64,000 bases of DNA. It comes from Thinopyrum elongatum. Taxonomy: Eukaryota > Streptophyta > Magnoliopsida > Poales > Poaceae. How positions within the stretch are numbered: position 1 is the stretch's first letter; each line of letters opens with the position of its first letter. The notes below the pieces were generated by a model that saw only the letters and a program-made list of their open reading frames with translations, ran no database searches and was not told the DNA's origin. Made by a program: the position numbers and the translations under genes. The stretch lies in the NCBI GenBank assembly GCA_011799875.1, contig CM022302.1:520795229-520859228 (forward strand), read 5' to 3'. Positions 20,038 through 30,950 of this stretch are shown here, one piece after another.

Positions 20038-21027
20038 CAGGGCCGGGCCGGCAAAATCCGAGGCCCTGTGCCAAATGCTAAAATGGGTCCTACCTCACTA
20101 AAAGAACTACATGTATATAACTACAATAATATAAAGATCATAATATGTTACATAGCAATCGGAAATATCAAGAATCGTACCTATTCTTCTCCCTCAACGT
20201 TATTTTATGTCTCTATCTGGCTATCGCTAGGGCTCGGATCATTGTCAACATTATTATCACATGCCTGGTCTTGATCAAGTGACTTGATTATCGAAGGACA
20301 TGACTAGGATTTTTGTTTCTTTTCTATATCTCCTTTTTGAGAATAAGTTAGGTCCTTGATTTTTTTTGTTTCTTCCTACGCTTTTGCTAACCAAGATTCA
20401 TGTTTTTTAAATGAAGACATGACTTAGATCTTGTAATACTAGATGCCTAATAATTGATGAAAAGAATAAACTTAGCTACATGATTTAGCAAAAGTAAATA
20501 GTAGGCGAAATCGAAACTCACGGTCTAGGCCTCACAGGATTGCCATGTGACAACCCTCAAAAAATTGGAGATCGTGAGATGGCTTGAACAGTCCTTGCCT
20601 TCAGATCCTCCCTGCCAGCTGCGGGCTGCCGTTCCTCATTGGGACTTGATGCAAGCCATCAAGATTCAATAACAGATGAGACCGAGGAAGGATTCTTGCC
20701 TGGTTCTGCCTTCCTGGAACCGGATTCCTGAGCAAGGAGGAACCTAACATGCCGCCGCGTCGATGGCCGCCAGACGAAAAGACGACGACAGACTAGAAGA
20801 GATGAGGGGATTCAGGCTTCGCTCGTTTCGATCGATCGCTAAGACCAAACTGTACGTCCCGATCGGGCTGTTTCAGGCAGGCCATATGCCAGGCAACAGT
20901 GGCCCAGGTGGAAACACCCGAAGAGGCCCATCTATATATGTACTGTGTTGCATGCAAAATCTGGGGCCCCAAAACGCTGGGGGCCCTGTGCAGGCGCACA
21001 GGTTGCACCCCCTTGTGCCCGGGCCTG
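20038..21027. mobile_element. Non-autonomous hAT-type element (990 bp)
   Basis: Ends CAGGGCCGGGCCGGC and GTGCCCGGGCCTG are imperfect inverted repeats. They are flanked by a perfect 8-bp duplication AGGCGGGG (20030-20037 and 21028-21035), the hallmark of hAT transposition. Subterminal GGCCCTGTGC also occurs at both ends. No transposase is encoded; the internal open frame at 20763-21068 runs over the end and is not a gene. Confidence 0.85.
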
Positions 21028-21140
21028 AGGCGGGGCAATGTCAACCGAGTTGCGGTCCGAACTTGTGACTTTGTGCGTCTACGATCCAGGAAAAATGTTT
21101 CAGAAATAGTACAGGAGAAATGTTTTTTGGAATGTCTAGG

Positions 21141-22500
21141 GCACATCAAGATGTGACCTATTTATTACACATCTAAGTGACTCAATTAAGCATCAAAAGG
21201 AAAAGAAAAAGAAAAAGAAAATACTCACACGAATCTCCATGTAAGATAAACGCAGACGTACCTTTTTCTGGTCTAATGATGAGATTTGCTCTGGGGCAAA
21301 ATGCCTCGTGGCTTGGGATAAGGTCTGTACTCCTAAAGTTGCAGATGTCTAGGTGTCAAAAACTTACGTGCATAAAAATTTTGTCTACTGCTAAAATTTG
21401 CTTACAAGTTCATGCACTCCACCAACCTTCCTTGGAAGGATTGGATCCTACACCACACCCCACTTCACATTGGTTTTGGTAGCAACAGCTCCTTCCTTGC
21501 CAAAACTATTTATAAACAGTTGCAGAGCCTGAGAGAGATTTCACACCGTTCCATTGGTAATGAACAGTCCACCTTCTTTTGGTTAGATCGTTGGCTCCTT
21601 CCTGAGCCTCTAGCTGTCATTTACCCTGCTATGTTCTCCCACCAACACCAAACAAAATGTCCTGGTAGCCACCATTTTACAGGAAGGGACCGAACTTGCT
21701 CTTCGTAATAGACTAACCAATACTGCGGTCGCAGAACTTGCCTCTCTAAACTCCTTGTTGCGGGATGTGTCTACCTCTCAGGAACCGGACACAAGGAGGC
21801 TGCTGAATGGTGAAAATTTCACCACGCGAGGCGCATATGCAGCTCTCTCCACCCAGCTCAACGACCCCGTCCTTGCCCTGGTTTGGGACTCCAGGGTGCC
21901 GAAGAAAGTTATGATCTTCGGTTGGTTATTTTACTTGGATCGCCTAAACACTAAGAAGAACCTGCGTAAGAAGCACATTTTAAGCTCAGACACTTCCCAC
22001 GTTGTAACAACGCAGTGGAGGACCGTGACCACCACTTCTTCACCTGTCCGGCAGCCCGCAGAGTGTGGCGTGCTACCAGTATTCGACCTCAGTTCTCTCC
22101 GATCGCTGAGTTCTTCACCTCCACCTTGCCAGCTGCTCTGCCATCTTCAGTCCACCCCTTCTTGCTCCTTCTCATTCTTTGGAAAATCTGGGATGCAAGG
22201 AACAAAAAAGTTTTCCAGAGTTTGGAGATTGACGCTAGAGGCAGGATCAAAGCGATTTTAGAGGATCTTATTTTTTGGTCGCATCGTCTCAGGACGGCAC
22301 CACTTAAGGAACACGGCGGGCTGTGGCGTGATTTCCTCTCCTCACGCCTTGTGTGAGTTCTGTAAACATTCACCCTTTTTGAAATATATTCAGGTGGGGA
22401 GCCTTTCCCCCCCGGTGACCATTTCAAAAAAAAAAATCTCCATGTAAGATCAATGACATAAGAGTTAGATGTGCAATACTTATGGCACATCTAGATGTGC
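21141..22500. mobile_element. MITE (about 157 bp) split by a LINE
   Basis: Left end GCACATCAAGATGTG followed by TATTACACATCTAAGT; right end GAGTTAGATGTGCAATA and GGCACATCTAGATGTGC. Inverted, these match for about 35 bp. The middle was opened by the truncated LINE at 21248-22434. A related element lies at 24426-24561. Confidence 0.65.
21248..22434 (+). pseudogene. 5'-truncated LINE inserted in a MITE
   Basis: The 16-bp target duplication AATCTCCATGTAAGAT stands at 21232-21247 and 22435-22450. Decoded blocks include GNEQSTFFWLDRWLL, FTTRGAYAALS, WDSRVPKKVMIFGWLF and, after frame changes, DHHFFTCPAARRVW and ILWKIWDARNKKVF, ending with a 3' UTR and poly(A) at about 22426-22434. This is the zf-RVT and C-terminal region only. 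Frameshifts show it is dead. Confidence 0.9.
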
Positions 22501-23287
22501 TTTAACAAAACTGAATGTTGTTTTTCAGAAGAAAAAAAATGTGTAAGATTTCAGATCGGACTGGACGGACTGGACACACATATACATAGCACAGGGTGCG
22601 CACTGCTCGCATGATGACATTGAATTGTTTTCCGTCAGAAATTCATCACTCATAACAGGAAACGATATGCAGTTTGCTTACGGTCGAGGATTAGGAGATG
22701 CAAGTGTTGTATACCCTGTCTTTCTAGAAGATTTTACATAAACATAAACTGAAATCTGATATCTACAGGAACGGCGGACACATGTGGAAATTTTATCTCA
22801 GTTTACATGTCGACCGGTCGCTTTTCTGCCTCCCACCTACTTACCGAGTTGATCTACACGCAGTGTGATCCTGGTGAAACCGCGACAAACGCTTAATTTC
22901 CCTGCGCCTCACCGTGTCGCTGTTACGTCGTGGATCCATGTCGTCGTCGCCCGCGATTAAATTTCTGGATATTTTGCTGATGAAAAAAAACTAGTTAATT
23001 AATCGTACATGTGGGTGTACGTGGCTGGTGTCAGAGTCAGTACATGTCGTTTGGTGGTATTTCTTTTTGTGATTATATAGCTGTGGTGTCATTAGCGTGC
23101 ACACATGCATGGAATGCAGGTTTCAGCAGCTCATGGTCGGCACGAACAGCAGTAAATAAATCGCCTCGGCCAGCTTTGACAACCCGACCGCCTTCTATAC
23201 TACTCGTACAAAGGGAGACCAAATAATGCAGGCACGAATGTAAATATAAAATATGAAAGGGTGAATAATTACGAGGCCGACTTCGAA
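22501..23287. other. Unassigned intergenic DNA
   Basis: No gene or complete transposon is recognised. Short open frames have no family signal. Confidence 0.4.
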
Positions 23288-23299
23288 AAATGGCAGCAC

Positions 23300-23903
23300 G
23301 TTAGTGTGGAAGATTTGGGTGCCATCCAAGATCAAATTCTTCTCTTGGCTGGTTCTTCAAGACAGAGTCTGGACGGCGGACAGATTGCTTCGCATAGGGT
23401 GGCCAAACTGTGGCCTTTGTCATCTTTGCAAGAGGGAGCCGAAAACTGCGGCCCAGTTGATGTTCAAATGTTGCTTCACTATAAGGGTTTGGAATTTGAT
23501 CTACGATTGGCTGGGGTGGCAATCAGCGACACTTTCTTGGCATGACTTGCACATGGCGAAACAATGGTGGAATGCGGGCAAAGGGCAACCGGGATACCCG
23601 AGAAAGACGATAAACTCATTACAAATGCTCATATGCTAAGAGATCTGGAACGAAAGGAATGCCCGTGTCTTCCAAAACAAGGTCTCGCTGCCCACCCGTG
23701 TGGCGGCGAATATTAGGGAAGAGGCTAAAACTTGGGTAGTGATCGGGGCTAGATTTCTGCGTAACATTTTACCGGGAGAGTGATTCCTTTTTCGGACCTG
23801 TGTGGTCTTGTAACGTCTTAAGGAATCTTGTTCGTCTCTGTCTTAGTATTTAATGAGATGAGGCAAAGCTTTTGCCTTTGTTTCAAAGTAAAAAAAAAAA
23901 AAG
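23300..23903 (+). pseudogene. 5'-truncated LINE fragment (zf-RVT region)
   Basis: Target duplication AAATGGCAGCAC at 23288-23299 and 23904-23915. Translation gives MWKIWVPSKIKFFSWLV, DRVWTADRLLRIGW, CHLCKREPKTAAQLMF, then a stop. The 3' end reads GATGAGGCAAAGCTTTTGCC before a poly(A) of about 12, the same 3' end family as the antisense tail at 2116. Confidence 0.92.
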
Positions 23904-23915
23904 AAATGGCAGCAC

Positions 23916-24425
23916 TGCAGCATGGGTTACTGTTCCCGATCAATTGACAGCCGGCTTCTGTCTGGGCTCAGCAAAAAATTTGCTATTGGAGTTGTAGGTT
24001 AAGGAGCAAGGGCAGGGTACGTGCATGGCTCCTACTTGATGCCTGCCATGCATGGCGGGTAGTCGATGCACGTACGTGACGTCGCGTCTCTTTTAGCGCG
24101 CGTGTGTAGCTAGAGTGAGCTATAGTAGAGTCGGAGCTGACCAGGACGGGATAACTGCCTCGCCGACCGGCCAGTTAGGTCCGGCACGTGGACGTGGTGC
24201 TCCGTGCAACCGGCCAACCGACTGACGTCGCCGTCGGAATTTCCCGTTCTGTGCCACGCCCGCACTGGGCGGTGGCTCGACTGCGCACGCCAGGGTCTAC
24301 TACGTGCCTTTGGTGCACGAGCACCCCGTCGTTATCAACTTTTGTTTTTCAGGTTTTGTTCCACGATCAACTTGGAAACAGAGCACATGATGCTATGATA
24401 TTTTATTATTCAGTTTGTCTAATTG
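23916..24425. other. Unassigned intergenic DNA
   Basis: Nothing recognisable apart from a short open frame (24188-24433) without domain signal. Confidence 0.35.
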
Positions 24426-24561
24426 ACATCTAGATGTTTTCTATAGATGTCACATCTAAACTACCACAAATAACGCAGCAATAAAAAACAAAAACAAAAT
24501 AGACCACAAACATAGTGGACATCAGGTTAGATGTGACATAACCATGTCACATCTAGATGTG
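24426..24561. mobile_element. MITE (about 136 bp), same family as 21141
   Basis: Ends ACATCTAGATG...GATGTCACATCTAAAC and GGTTAGATGTGACATA...CACATCTAGATGTG form imperfect inverted repeats. It sits immediately left of block C, mirroring the foldback left of block B. Confidence 0.6.
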
Positions 24562-24887
24562 TTCTAGACAGACCCTTTATTATTTCTTGAAAAACGGACA
24601 CGTGACCATATATATTTGCACGCAATCAACAAAAGAATACCTACAAGAATACGCGGCGCACAAACAAATAGAGATTTTGGAACTGTTTATTATCAGCAGG
24701 CCATGTGATCAGGTTATGTATGTGTCAACCGCCGTGAGCGTGGTGCAGCGCATGGAGCCAGGCAACGACAGGTCAGGTCGGCACGATTAAGCTGTTCGGA
24801 ATCCAAACGACATGGTGTGGCCAGAATACGTAAACAAAATGAACCCTAGTAGCGCCCGCCCCAGAGCGCTGCGTGCGCCAGCTGCCG

Positions 24888-25020
24888 CGGCCGGCCGTCG
24901 CCACGCACCCTCCCAATCCTTGGCACGCAGCGAGGTCGACCATGTGTGCGCGGCCGGCCGTCGCCACGCACCCTCCCAGAATAGTCCGTGGCACCCCGCG
25001 AGGCCGGCCGACCATGTGCC
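24888..25020 (+). repeat. 63-bp tandem duplication
   Basis: Units start at 24888 and 24951 with CGGCCGGCCGTCGCCACGCA and include GACCATGTG near their ends; GC-rich, upstream of SRP2. Confidence 0.8.
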
Positions 25021-26050
25021 GCGTCCTGCGTAGCCGTTGCGCGCGGCGTCGGGATGTGGTGACCGCGCGCATGCGCGCGGCCGTGACATGAACAGTGCTG
25101 CTTTTTTAGCACTAGATCTGCATCTGGGTTAAAAAATGGAACACCAGAACTGTCCTTTACTGCGTTGTCAGTGACTGGATTGCTGATTATGCCCACAGAC
25201 TCACAGAGGCACTGGGCACGGTGTAGTACTGGACAGGAGTACACGACGAATATGCGCCTCCCCGCATGCATGTGGCCAGGGACGGACGTTCACAGTCATA
25301 CAACGAATATCAAAAGACGGGAAGAGGAAGAGAGAGAGAGCGAAAGAGAGCCGGAGGGGCAGCGGTAGTGAAAGAGACGGTCACGTTTGATCGTCCGGTC
25401 GACCAGAATCGATGGAAGCTAACGCAGAGCAGTAGCAACAACTATCAGGATGAGAGCATCTTATCGCGGCGGAACCGGCCGGATCACATGCACATCGCCG
25501 GCGGGCTCCACGGTCCCTTCCTTCGAGCGGACTCCACGAACCAACATGGGCGGGCGCGAGTGAACAGATTCGGCGAGCGCGATGGACACTGCGTTTACGG
25601 CGACTGATGCCAATGCCGATGCCACCGTGTCGAGCGTTCAGAGGTCGGCCGCGTTTCAAGCAAAGCGGGGGCGATCCCGCGGCCGGCGGCTGGGGCCCCG
25701 TCGCTGCCGTCCGGCTGCTGGCGCGTCACGTCGTGCAGGTCCTAGTCGTGCCAACCTGACCGTCACCTGCCTCGCTCCGGGCGTTCAAAGGATAACTCCT
25801 TTTTTTCTGGGCCCGTCCTTTCAGTGTGCCGGAGCCGGTTTTCTGACAGCAACAACGTTGGATGGGCACAGCACGCAGCATTTCAAAATATTCAAAGCAA
25901 GTTGGCACGAGTCCTAAAATATTCTGAACCGATTCCGGTGTGCTAGCCATCCGGGCCCACTGCTTTACGCAAATTATTAACCCCAGTTAGTTAACTCGAC
26001 CTTAACCCAGTTCCCAACCCATGAATTTACAAGAATGCCCCTACCGGCTC

Positions 26051-26057
26051 TATAAAT
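26051..26057 (+). promoter_or_regulatory. TATA box of SRP2
   Basis: TATAAAT 107 bp upstream of the start codon, with a CT-rich leader between (AATCTCTCTCTC just before the ATG). Confidence 0.6.
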
Positions 26058-26163
26058 TCTGCCCAACCCGCACCCTTCTCCGTTTACTCTCAAGACTCCA
26101 AAGCCACCGTCCCTCCGCGCACCCGATTCCATCCAACTGCTCCGCCACTCTAATCTCTCTCTC

Positions 26164-26601
26164 ATGGCGACGGCGACCGCGAGTCGGCCCAGCGGCCCGG
26201 TCCTGTCGATCCCCAGCTACCGCTCCGCCTCGCCCACCCGCGTCAACCTCCCCGCCGGTGGAGCCACCCGCTCGCCGGGCAAGTCAGTCAGCGTCTCCTC
26301 CCTGAAACAAGTTCCCACCGCCTCCTCCAGGAGCCGGCGGTCCTGCATGTGCTCCCCGACGAACCACCGGGGCTCGTTCCGGTGCAGCCTCCACAAGGAC
26401 CGCAAGCAGGCGGCCCCCGCCGGCGGCAGCAGTAGGCCCGCCTCCCCGCCTTCGTTGCCGTCCACCTCGAAGAGCACGGGCGCTCGCGCCGTCCCCCGCG
26501 GCGCAGCAGTCGCTGCAGCACCGGAGGCGCGCGGGCGGGTTCCGCCCCCGGCCGAGCTGGCTCTCCGCCGTGTCCACGGCCGGCGACAGCCAGTAAACTA
26601 A
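26164..26601 (+). CDS. SRP2: serine-rich paralogue with frameshifted C-terminus (145 aa)
   Basis: Residues 1-105 match SRP1 closely, including SIPSYRSASPTR and the core CMCSPTNHRGSFRCSLH (61-77, with P to R in NHPG). After STSKST the DNA lacks 53 nt net relative to SRP1 (at about 26472), moving the reading frame. The product then reads GARAVPRGAAVAAAPEA instead of the family's RALAPSPAAQQSLQ. The original frame is still intact as unread sequence (LQHRRR, RPRPSWLSAVS) and has its own stop at 26594-26596. Either this is an early pseudogene or the protein functions without the C-terminal block. The promoter region looks preserved. Confidence 0.7.
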   Translation: MATATASRPSGPVLSIPSYRSASPTRVNLPAGGATRSPGKSVSVSSLKQVPTASSRSRRSCMCSPTNHRGSFRCSLHKDRKQAAPAGGSSRPASPPSLPSTSKSTGARAVPRGAAVAAAPEARGRVPPPAELALRRVHGRRQPVN

Positions 26602-26720
26602 ACGAACCGCGTCGACATGCCGTAGCAAGATAGTAGAGTACTAGTACTACATAGGAAAGAAATTGCCAGAAGAATTGGAGTTTTTAGAACCAATTCGATT
26701 GATGAGCCCGTCCGTAACTG

Positions 26721-27261
26721 TGCAGAATGCATTTTGCCAGCACGCATGAATGGCGTTAATTGAGATCCAAGAGATGCCAAACAATCGTCGGTTGGGCTAA
26801 CGGATACTTTGAATCACTCTGTGTTTTACTCGTGTTTTGGTGGACTTCAGAGTCCGTCTCTGCGTTTGGGTTTATTAATCGTTATTTGGAGGCGCTAGAA
26901 CTGACCAAGATTCAGAAACAGACAATACACACATGAGGCAGGCAGTTCAGGTTCAGAAGCAGTGGTTACCTCCTGAGACGGTGTTTGCCAAGAGAAAATG
27001 TTTGATGCTGGGGTATCGAAGAACACATAGTTTGTTATAGACTGAAGCAGATCTCCTGATTACCTAAGGGACCAGAGCACTCGCATGTTAACTTTGAGAG
27101 GTTTTTTAACATGCTCCCTCTTACATCCTCTTTTCACATGAGAGATAAGTGCATATAATAGATCTGAGCCGTTTATTGCATTAAGTACTTGTTGCTCCTT
27201 TCGCTGCGCATGTTTGTCAGATAACTAAACCCATCTGTACAAGTGCATCTGCTAAATAGAC
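26721..27261. other. Intergenic DNA downstream of SRP2
   Basis: No gene or transposon end seen up to the CACTA target site. Confidence 0.4.
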
Positions 27262-27299
27262 CATCACTAGTAGAAAACAGGGCTTTGGTCCAGGCAGGG

Positions 27300-27525
27300 C
27301 CAGCCCATTAATCCCGGTTCACTCACGAACCGGGACCAAAGGGGGCATCGGTCCCGGTTCGTGAGGCCAGGGGGGCGGCCGGGCCTCTTGGGGCATTGGT
27401 CCCGGTTCGTCTGGTCCCTTTGGTCCCGGTTCCAGCCACGAACCGGGACCAATGGGCCTCGCTCCTGGCCCACAACCATTGGAGACCTTTAGTCCCGGTT
27501 CCAGCCACAAACCGGGACCAATGAG
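27300..27525. repeat. CACTA subterminal inverted repeats (left)
   Basis: Repeated GGTCCCGGTTCGT, CGAACCGGGACCAA and GGTCCCGGTTCCAGCC units in alternating orientation. Counterparts at 31122-31300 use CTTTAGTCCCGGTG and CCGGGACTAAAGG. Confidence 0.85.
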
Positions 27526-28090
27526 ATGCCTATATATACCCCCTCGCCCGCGAGCAGAGCAGTGGAGTGCTCTGGTTTTGGGTCGGCCGTCGGAGAGCTT
27601 TGTGGTGCTCTAGCTCACCTCGTATGCACATGAGGTGTTTGATGAAATGCCCGAGCCACACTTAAGTTTTCTCCTCTCGAAGCTCCTTGTCCAAACTCCA
27701 TTTTCCTCGAGATTTGTCTAGGTTTGGCGGTCCGTCCTGTCCCGTCCCCGTCCTCACCGCCGTCGATCGCCCACGCCGATCTCGTCGCCGGCACCACAGT
27801 GGTGAACCTCTTGGTCTTATCTTCTTTGTAAAAGAAAAAAAATTCTTACTTGTATGATTAAGATAGATACTTGTGTAATTTTCTTACTTTTATTATTGTT
27901 TGTTATTATATATATTTGAGAGAGGAAGAATGCCGACTGTTGTTATTATATATACATGAGATGAGAGTTCAGGAAGGAAGACTCGACAGACCTAAAGTCA
28001 ACCCGTTGCATATTGAGTAATAGTGATCTTTTTGTTGAGTTTCCTGGTAGTTGCCTTCAATCAATTTTTGATCAACTATGAACATAGGAA

Positions 28091-29153
28091 ATGTCTGACG
28101 ACGAAAATGATTTCGGTATGTGCGAATACTGCGAAGACGAGCGCGGCCTGTGCGACAGAAATTTCTTAGTTGGTGGTAGGCGCTTCAGCATCAAGCTGGA
28201 TGAGACCTTCGAAGTGGATACAGTAAGTCACAACGACAAGTCTTTTTTCGTAACTAAGCATGACTTCTGCTTCTTTTGCTTCAACTTATAATTTTAATTT
28301 TTTACTATTCTACTAGCGTATCCCCTGCCATGCAAGAATTTATGTCTTGGATAAGATTGGTTTCAGTCCTACGAAAACTATGGAGGTAAAGATAGTTCAC
28401 TTGAGGACCGAGCATGGTTATACTTTTGCCGCAAAATTATACAATGCAGACACCTACACCTATTTTGAATGCAAAAATTGGAGATCACTATGCAAGGCTT
28501 ATGCATTTGAGCCTGATATGCTTATCACCTTTGATATTCGTCCGGAAGATGATATTGAAGGTAATATCGACATCTGGGTCGATGTGCAGACGCCTCCAGT
28601 TCTACCATTATGTGAGTTTCTCAACCATATTTATGTCTTGGATATTGTTTATTGAAAAATAGTTGACAACTAATTTCTATTGACAGCTTATTTCCATTCA
28701 AGCAAACATGTCCAGCGCTTGGTAGACATGACCTACTACTTAGGAAAGATGGTAAGATTTTTACTATTTGTCCTCAGTGCATCTTTTGCATACATTATTT
28801 TTTAAACTAAACTTCATTGCTAAGTATGTTACTACGATGTTCTTCAACAGGGACTCCCAATGATAGTTGTGCCTCATTGGGTCGAGCCTAAAGGTCGCAT
28901 GGCAATGGTTAGCTTACGGCCAAGACATCCTACATTGCACATGAGTGCATTCAGGATTTCTAAAAGCGAGCAAGCCTTAATAGTCAAAGACTGGAGCAAA
29001 ATTGTGAAGGATCGCAGAGAAGTACTAGGGGGCAGCAATCAGAAGCGCAGCCCACAATTAGGAGACAGGTTCATCTGCATGCTCCAATATGATGAAGCAG
29101 GAGTGCTACACATGTTCTATGCTATTTTACCTGAGAGAGAGCAGCAGGAGTGA
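28091..29153 (+). CDS. CACTA-borne gene, B3-domain-like protein (264 aa, 4 exons)
   Basis: Exons 28091-28222, 28317-28611, 28687-28751 and 28851-29153 join in phase through GT-AG introns. Exon 1 holds MCEYCEDERGLCDRNFLV, a small Cys cluster. Exon 2 (RIPCHARIYVLDKIGF, FECKNWRSLCKAYAFEPD) has the layout of a plant B3 DNA-binding domain: basic first strand, then W..LC.AY.FE. Exon 4 (MIVVPHWVEPKGRMAMVSLR, HMSAFRISKSEQ) looks like a second partial B3-like or dimerisation unit. Genes of this type are frequent in Triticeae and often called TF-B3; a short exon 3 may reflect an internal deletion. It lies wholly inside the CACTA element, so it is element cargo. DNA binding is inferred. Confidence 0.6.
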
Positions 29154-30495
29154 TTAGCTAGCTAGAATGAGTTTGAAGATGATGATGTGCTACACTATGA
29201 CTATGATGATTAAATAGCTAGTGTTGGTGGTAATGACTATGATGATTATTATTAGCTAGTGTTGGTGGTGATTAGATAGCTACACTATGACTATGATGAT
29301 TAAATAGTGTTGGTGGTAATGACTATGATGATTATTGGCTTTGAATGGTGCATTTTGAACACACAAAAAGTCTGGAGTTCAAATAGTTTAAAAAAAAAAT
29401 GAAATCCCTTTGTAATAGACGAGTTTCCGTATGAAACCCTGATACTTCGAAAGAGATTGCCCGTTTTGTACACGAAGTGCATCCAGTTTTTGCCGTAACC
29501 CTCTCAACTTTTTAGCACAAAACTATGTGGGTGAAATGATGATACCATGCCAACTTTCAACCTTTTCAGAGTTCATTTGTAGTGCTTTTCAATTTCAGGG
29601 TCATTTAGCGCAAAAAGAATGAACTAATAGCAAAAAGAATGAACTTAAAATAATCAATTAAAATATTCTATTACGATCAACTAAAACAAAACTATAATAT
29701 TCTTCAATAGCAAAAAGAATCAACTAAAAAGCTTTTATAAAACTCTAATAGCAAAAGGAATCAACTAAAAAGCTTTTATATACCTCTAGTATTTTTGAAA
29801 CTAAAATTATATAAAATTTATGCAACTAAAATTATCAAAGTATTTTCTGTTCAAAACATTAATGGCAAAATGAATTTTCATAAAGAATTTTTTTGTTAGA
29901 AACTTTAATAGCAAAAAGAATTATCATAAAGAATTTTTTGTTAGAAACTAAAATAACAAAATCTGTTTTTGAATATAATGTTAAAACACAGTAATATTAA
30001 ATAGCAGGAAAAAGAATCACTCAAAAATCTATTTTTATAGTAAAGTTATTCACAAACTAGTGATTCACACAAATTTCAAAGAATTCAAATTTAAACTATT
30101 CAAATTTGAAAACTAATGGCACTAACAGAAAGTTTATAATTTTTGTGACCTAACAGCAAAAAGAATTAAAGAAAAATAAAGCAAAAAACAAAAGAAAATA
30201 AATAATGCAAAAAACAAAACAAAAAAACTGAAAAAAATTAAAAAAATGCCTCCTATTGGGCCACCACGACCTGAATACGACTAGCAACCCAACCCGGCAG
30301 GTGGGCCAGGATTCAGGCCCGCAGAAGGCCCAGTAGGCCCACAGGCAGAGAGACACAGTTAGGCCAGTAGGCCTGCTATAGAGAGGAGTTCGAAAGGGGA
30401 GGCACAGTCGTAGGCCTGTTTGCAAATTTTTAGAATCCTCAAATTCTGAAAGAAAAAAAGTTATGCTCAAATTTCAGTTTTTTTGATTTTTTGTT
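29154..30495. other. CACTA internal non-coding DNA
   Basis: It contains short repeats AGTGTTGGTGGTAATGACTA (29220-29330) and the AT-rich interior with repeated GCAAAAAGAAT blocks. A segment at 29340-29600 (GTGCATTTTGAACACACAAA) recurs twice in CACTA element 2, at 38250 and 38580. No gene is seen. Confidence 0.6.
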
Positions 30496-30715
30496 AAATC
30501 TGGTCAAACTGTGGTCAAACTATGGTAAAACTACTTATTCAAGAAATATTAGTGTTAATAAATAATTATTTTTAATTTTTTGACTTTTGGTCAAACTGTG
30601 GTCAAATCTGGTCAAACTATGGTCAAATCTGGTCAAATTATGGTCAAACTATGGTCAAACTGCTTATTCAAGAAATATTAGTGTTAATAAATAGTTATTG
30701 TTTTTTAGAATAATA
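30496..30715. repeat. TGGTCAAA short tandem repeats with 2 longer copies
   Basis: Repeats of TGGTCAAACT/TGGTCAAATC, about 9-12 bp apart, and two copies of CTTATTCAAGAAATATTAGT (30532 and 30662). Confidence 0.85.
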
Positions 30716-30836
30716 ATTTCAAACTCAAACGGTGCTTAATGCTCAAGTTCAACTCCTAAGGGTTAATAGGATTGACAGCTTAGTATTGTCAGGAAAACAA
30801 CAAGTGCAGACTTGGAAACTAGGGGGAATAGAACTC

Positions 30837-30950
30837 GAAAGTTAAGCGTGCTCAGGCTGGAGTAGTAAGAGGATGGGTGACCGGCCGGAAAGTTAAGCGT
30901 GCTCAGGGTGGAGTAGTGAGAGGATGGGTGACCGGCCGGGAAGTTAGACG
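30837..30950 (+). repeat. 5S rRNA-derived segment, tandem duplicate, in CACTA 1
   Basis: Two 51-bp-period copies contain GTTAAGCGTGCTC, GGAGTAGT and GGATGGGTGACCGGCCGG. These match the second half of plant 5S rRNA (the GAAGTTAAGCGTGCTTGGGC and AGGATGGGTGACC stretches), which includes the internal pol III control region. Flanking bases are not 5S. A single copy is in CACTA 2 at 39490. Confidence 0.85.

Larger units (their letters stand above)
24570..26720 (+). repeat. Segmental duplication block C (carries SRP2)
   Basis: Collinear with block B from TTATTTCTTG to GAATTGGAGTTT, and with block A in its middle. It contains a 63-bp internal tandem duplication at 24888-25020 (units begin CGGCCGGCCGTCGCCACGCA) that B lacks. 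Confidence 0.85.

Noticed and set aside
20763..21156. Small frames in the hAT-type element
   Set aside because: They cross the element's right end and target duplication, so they cannot be a conserved gene.
24773..25271. Arg-rich frames upstream of SRP2
   Set aside because: They overlap the 63-bp GC-rich tandem duplication and are not conserved in block B.
30837..30950. Functional 5S rRNA gene
   Set aside because: Only about the second half of 5S is present, duplicated with a 51-bp period, without the 5' half or a T-run terminator directly after.
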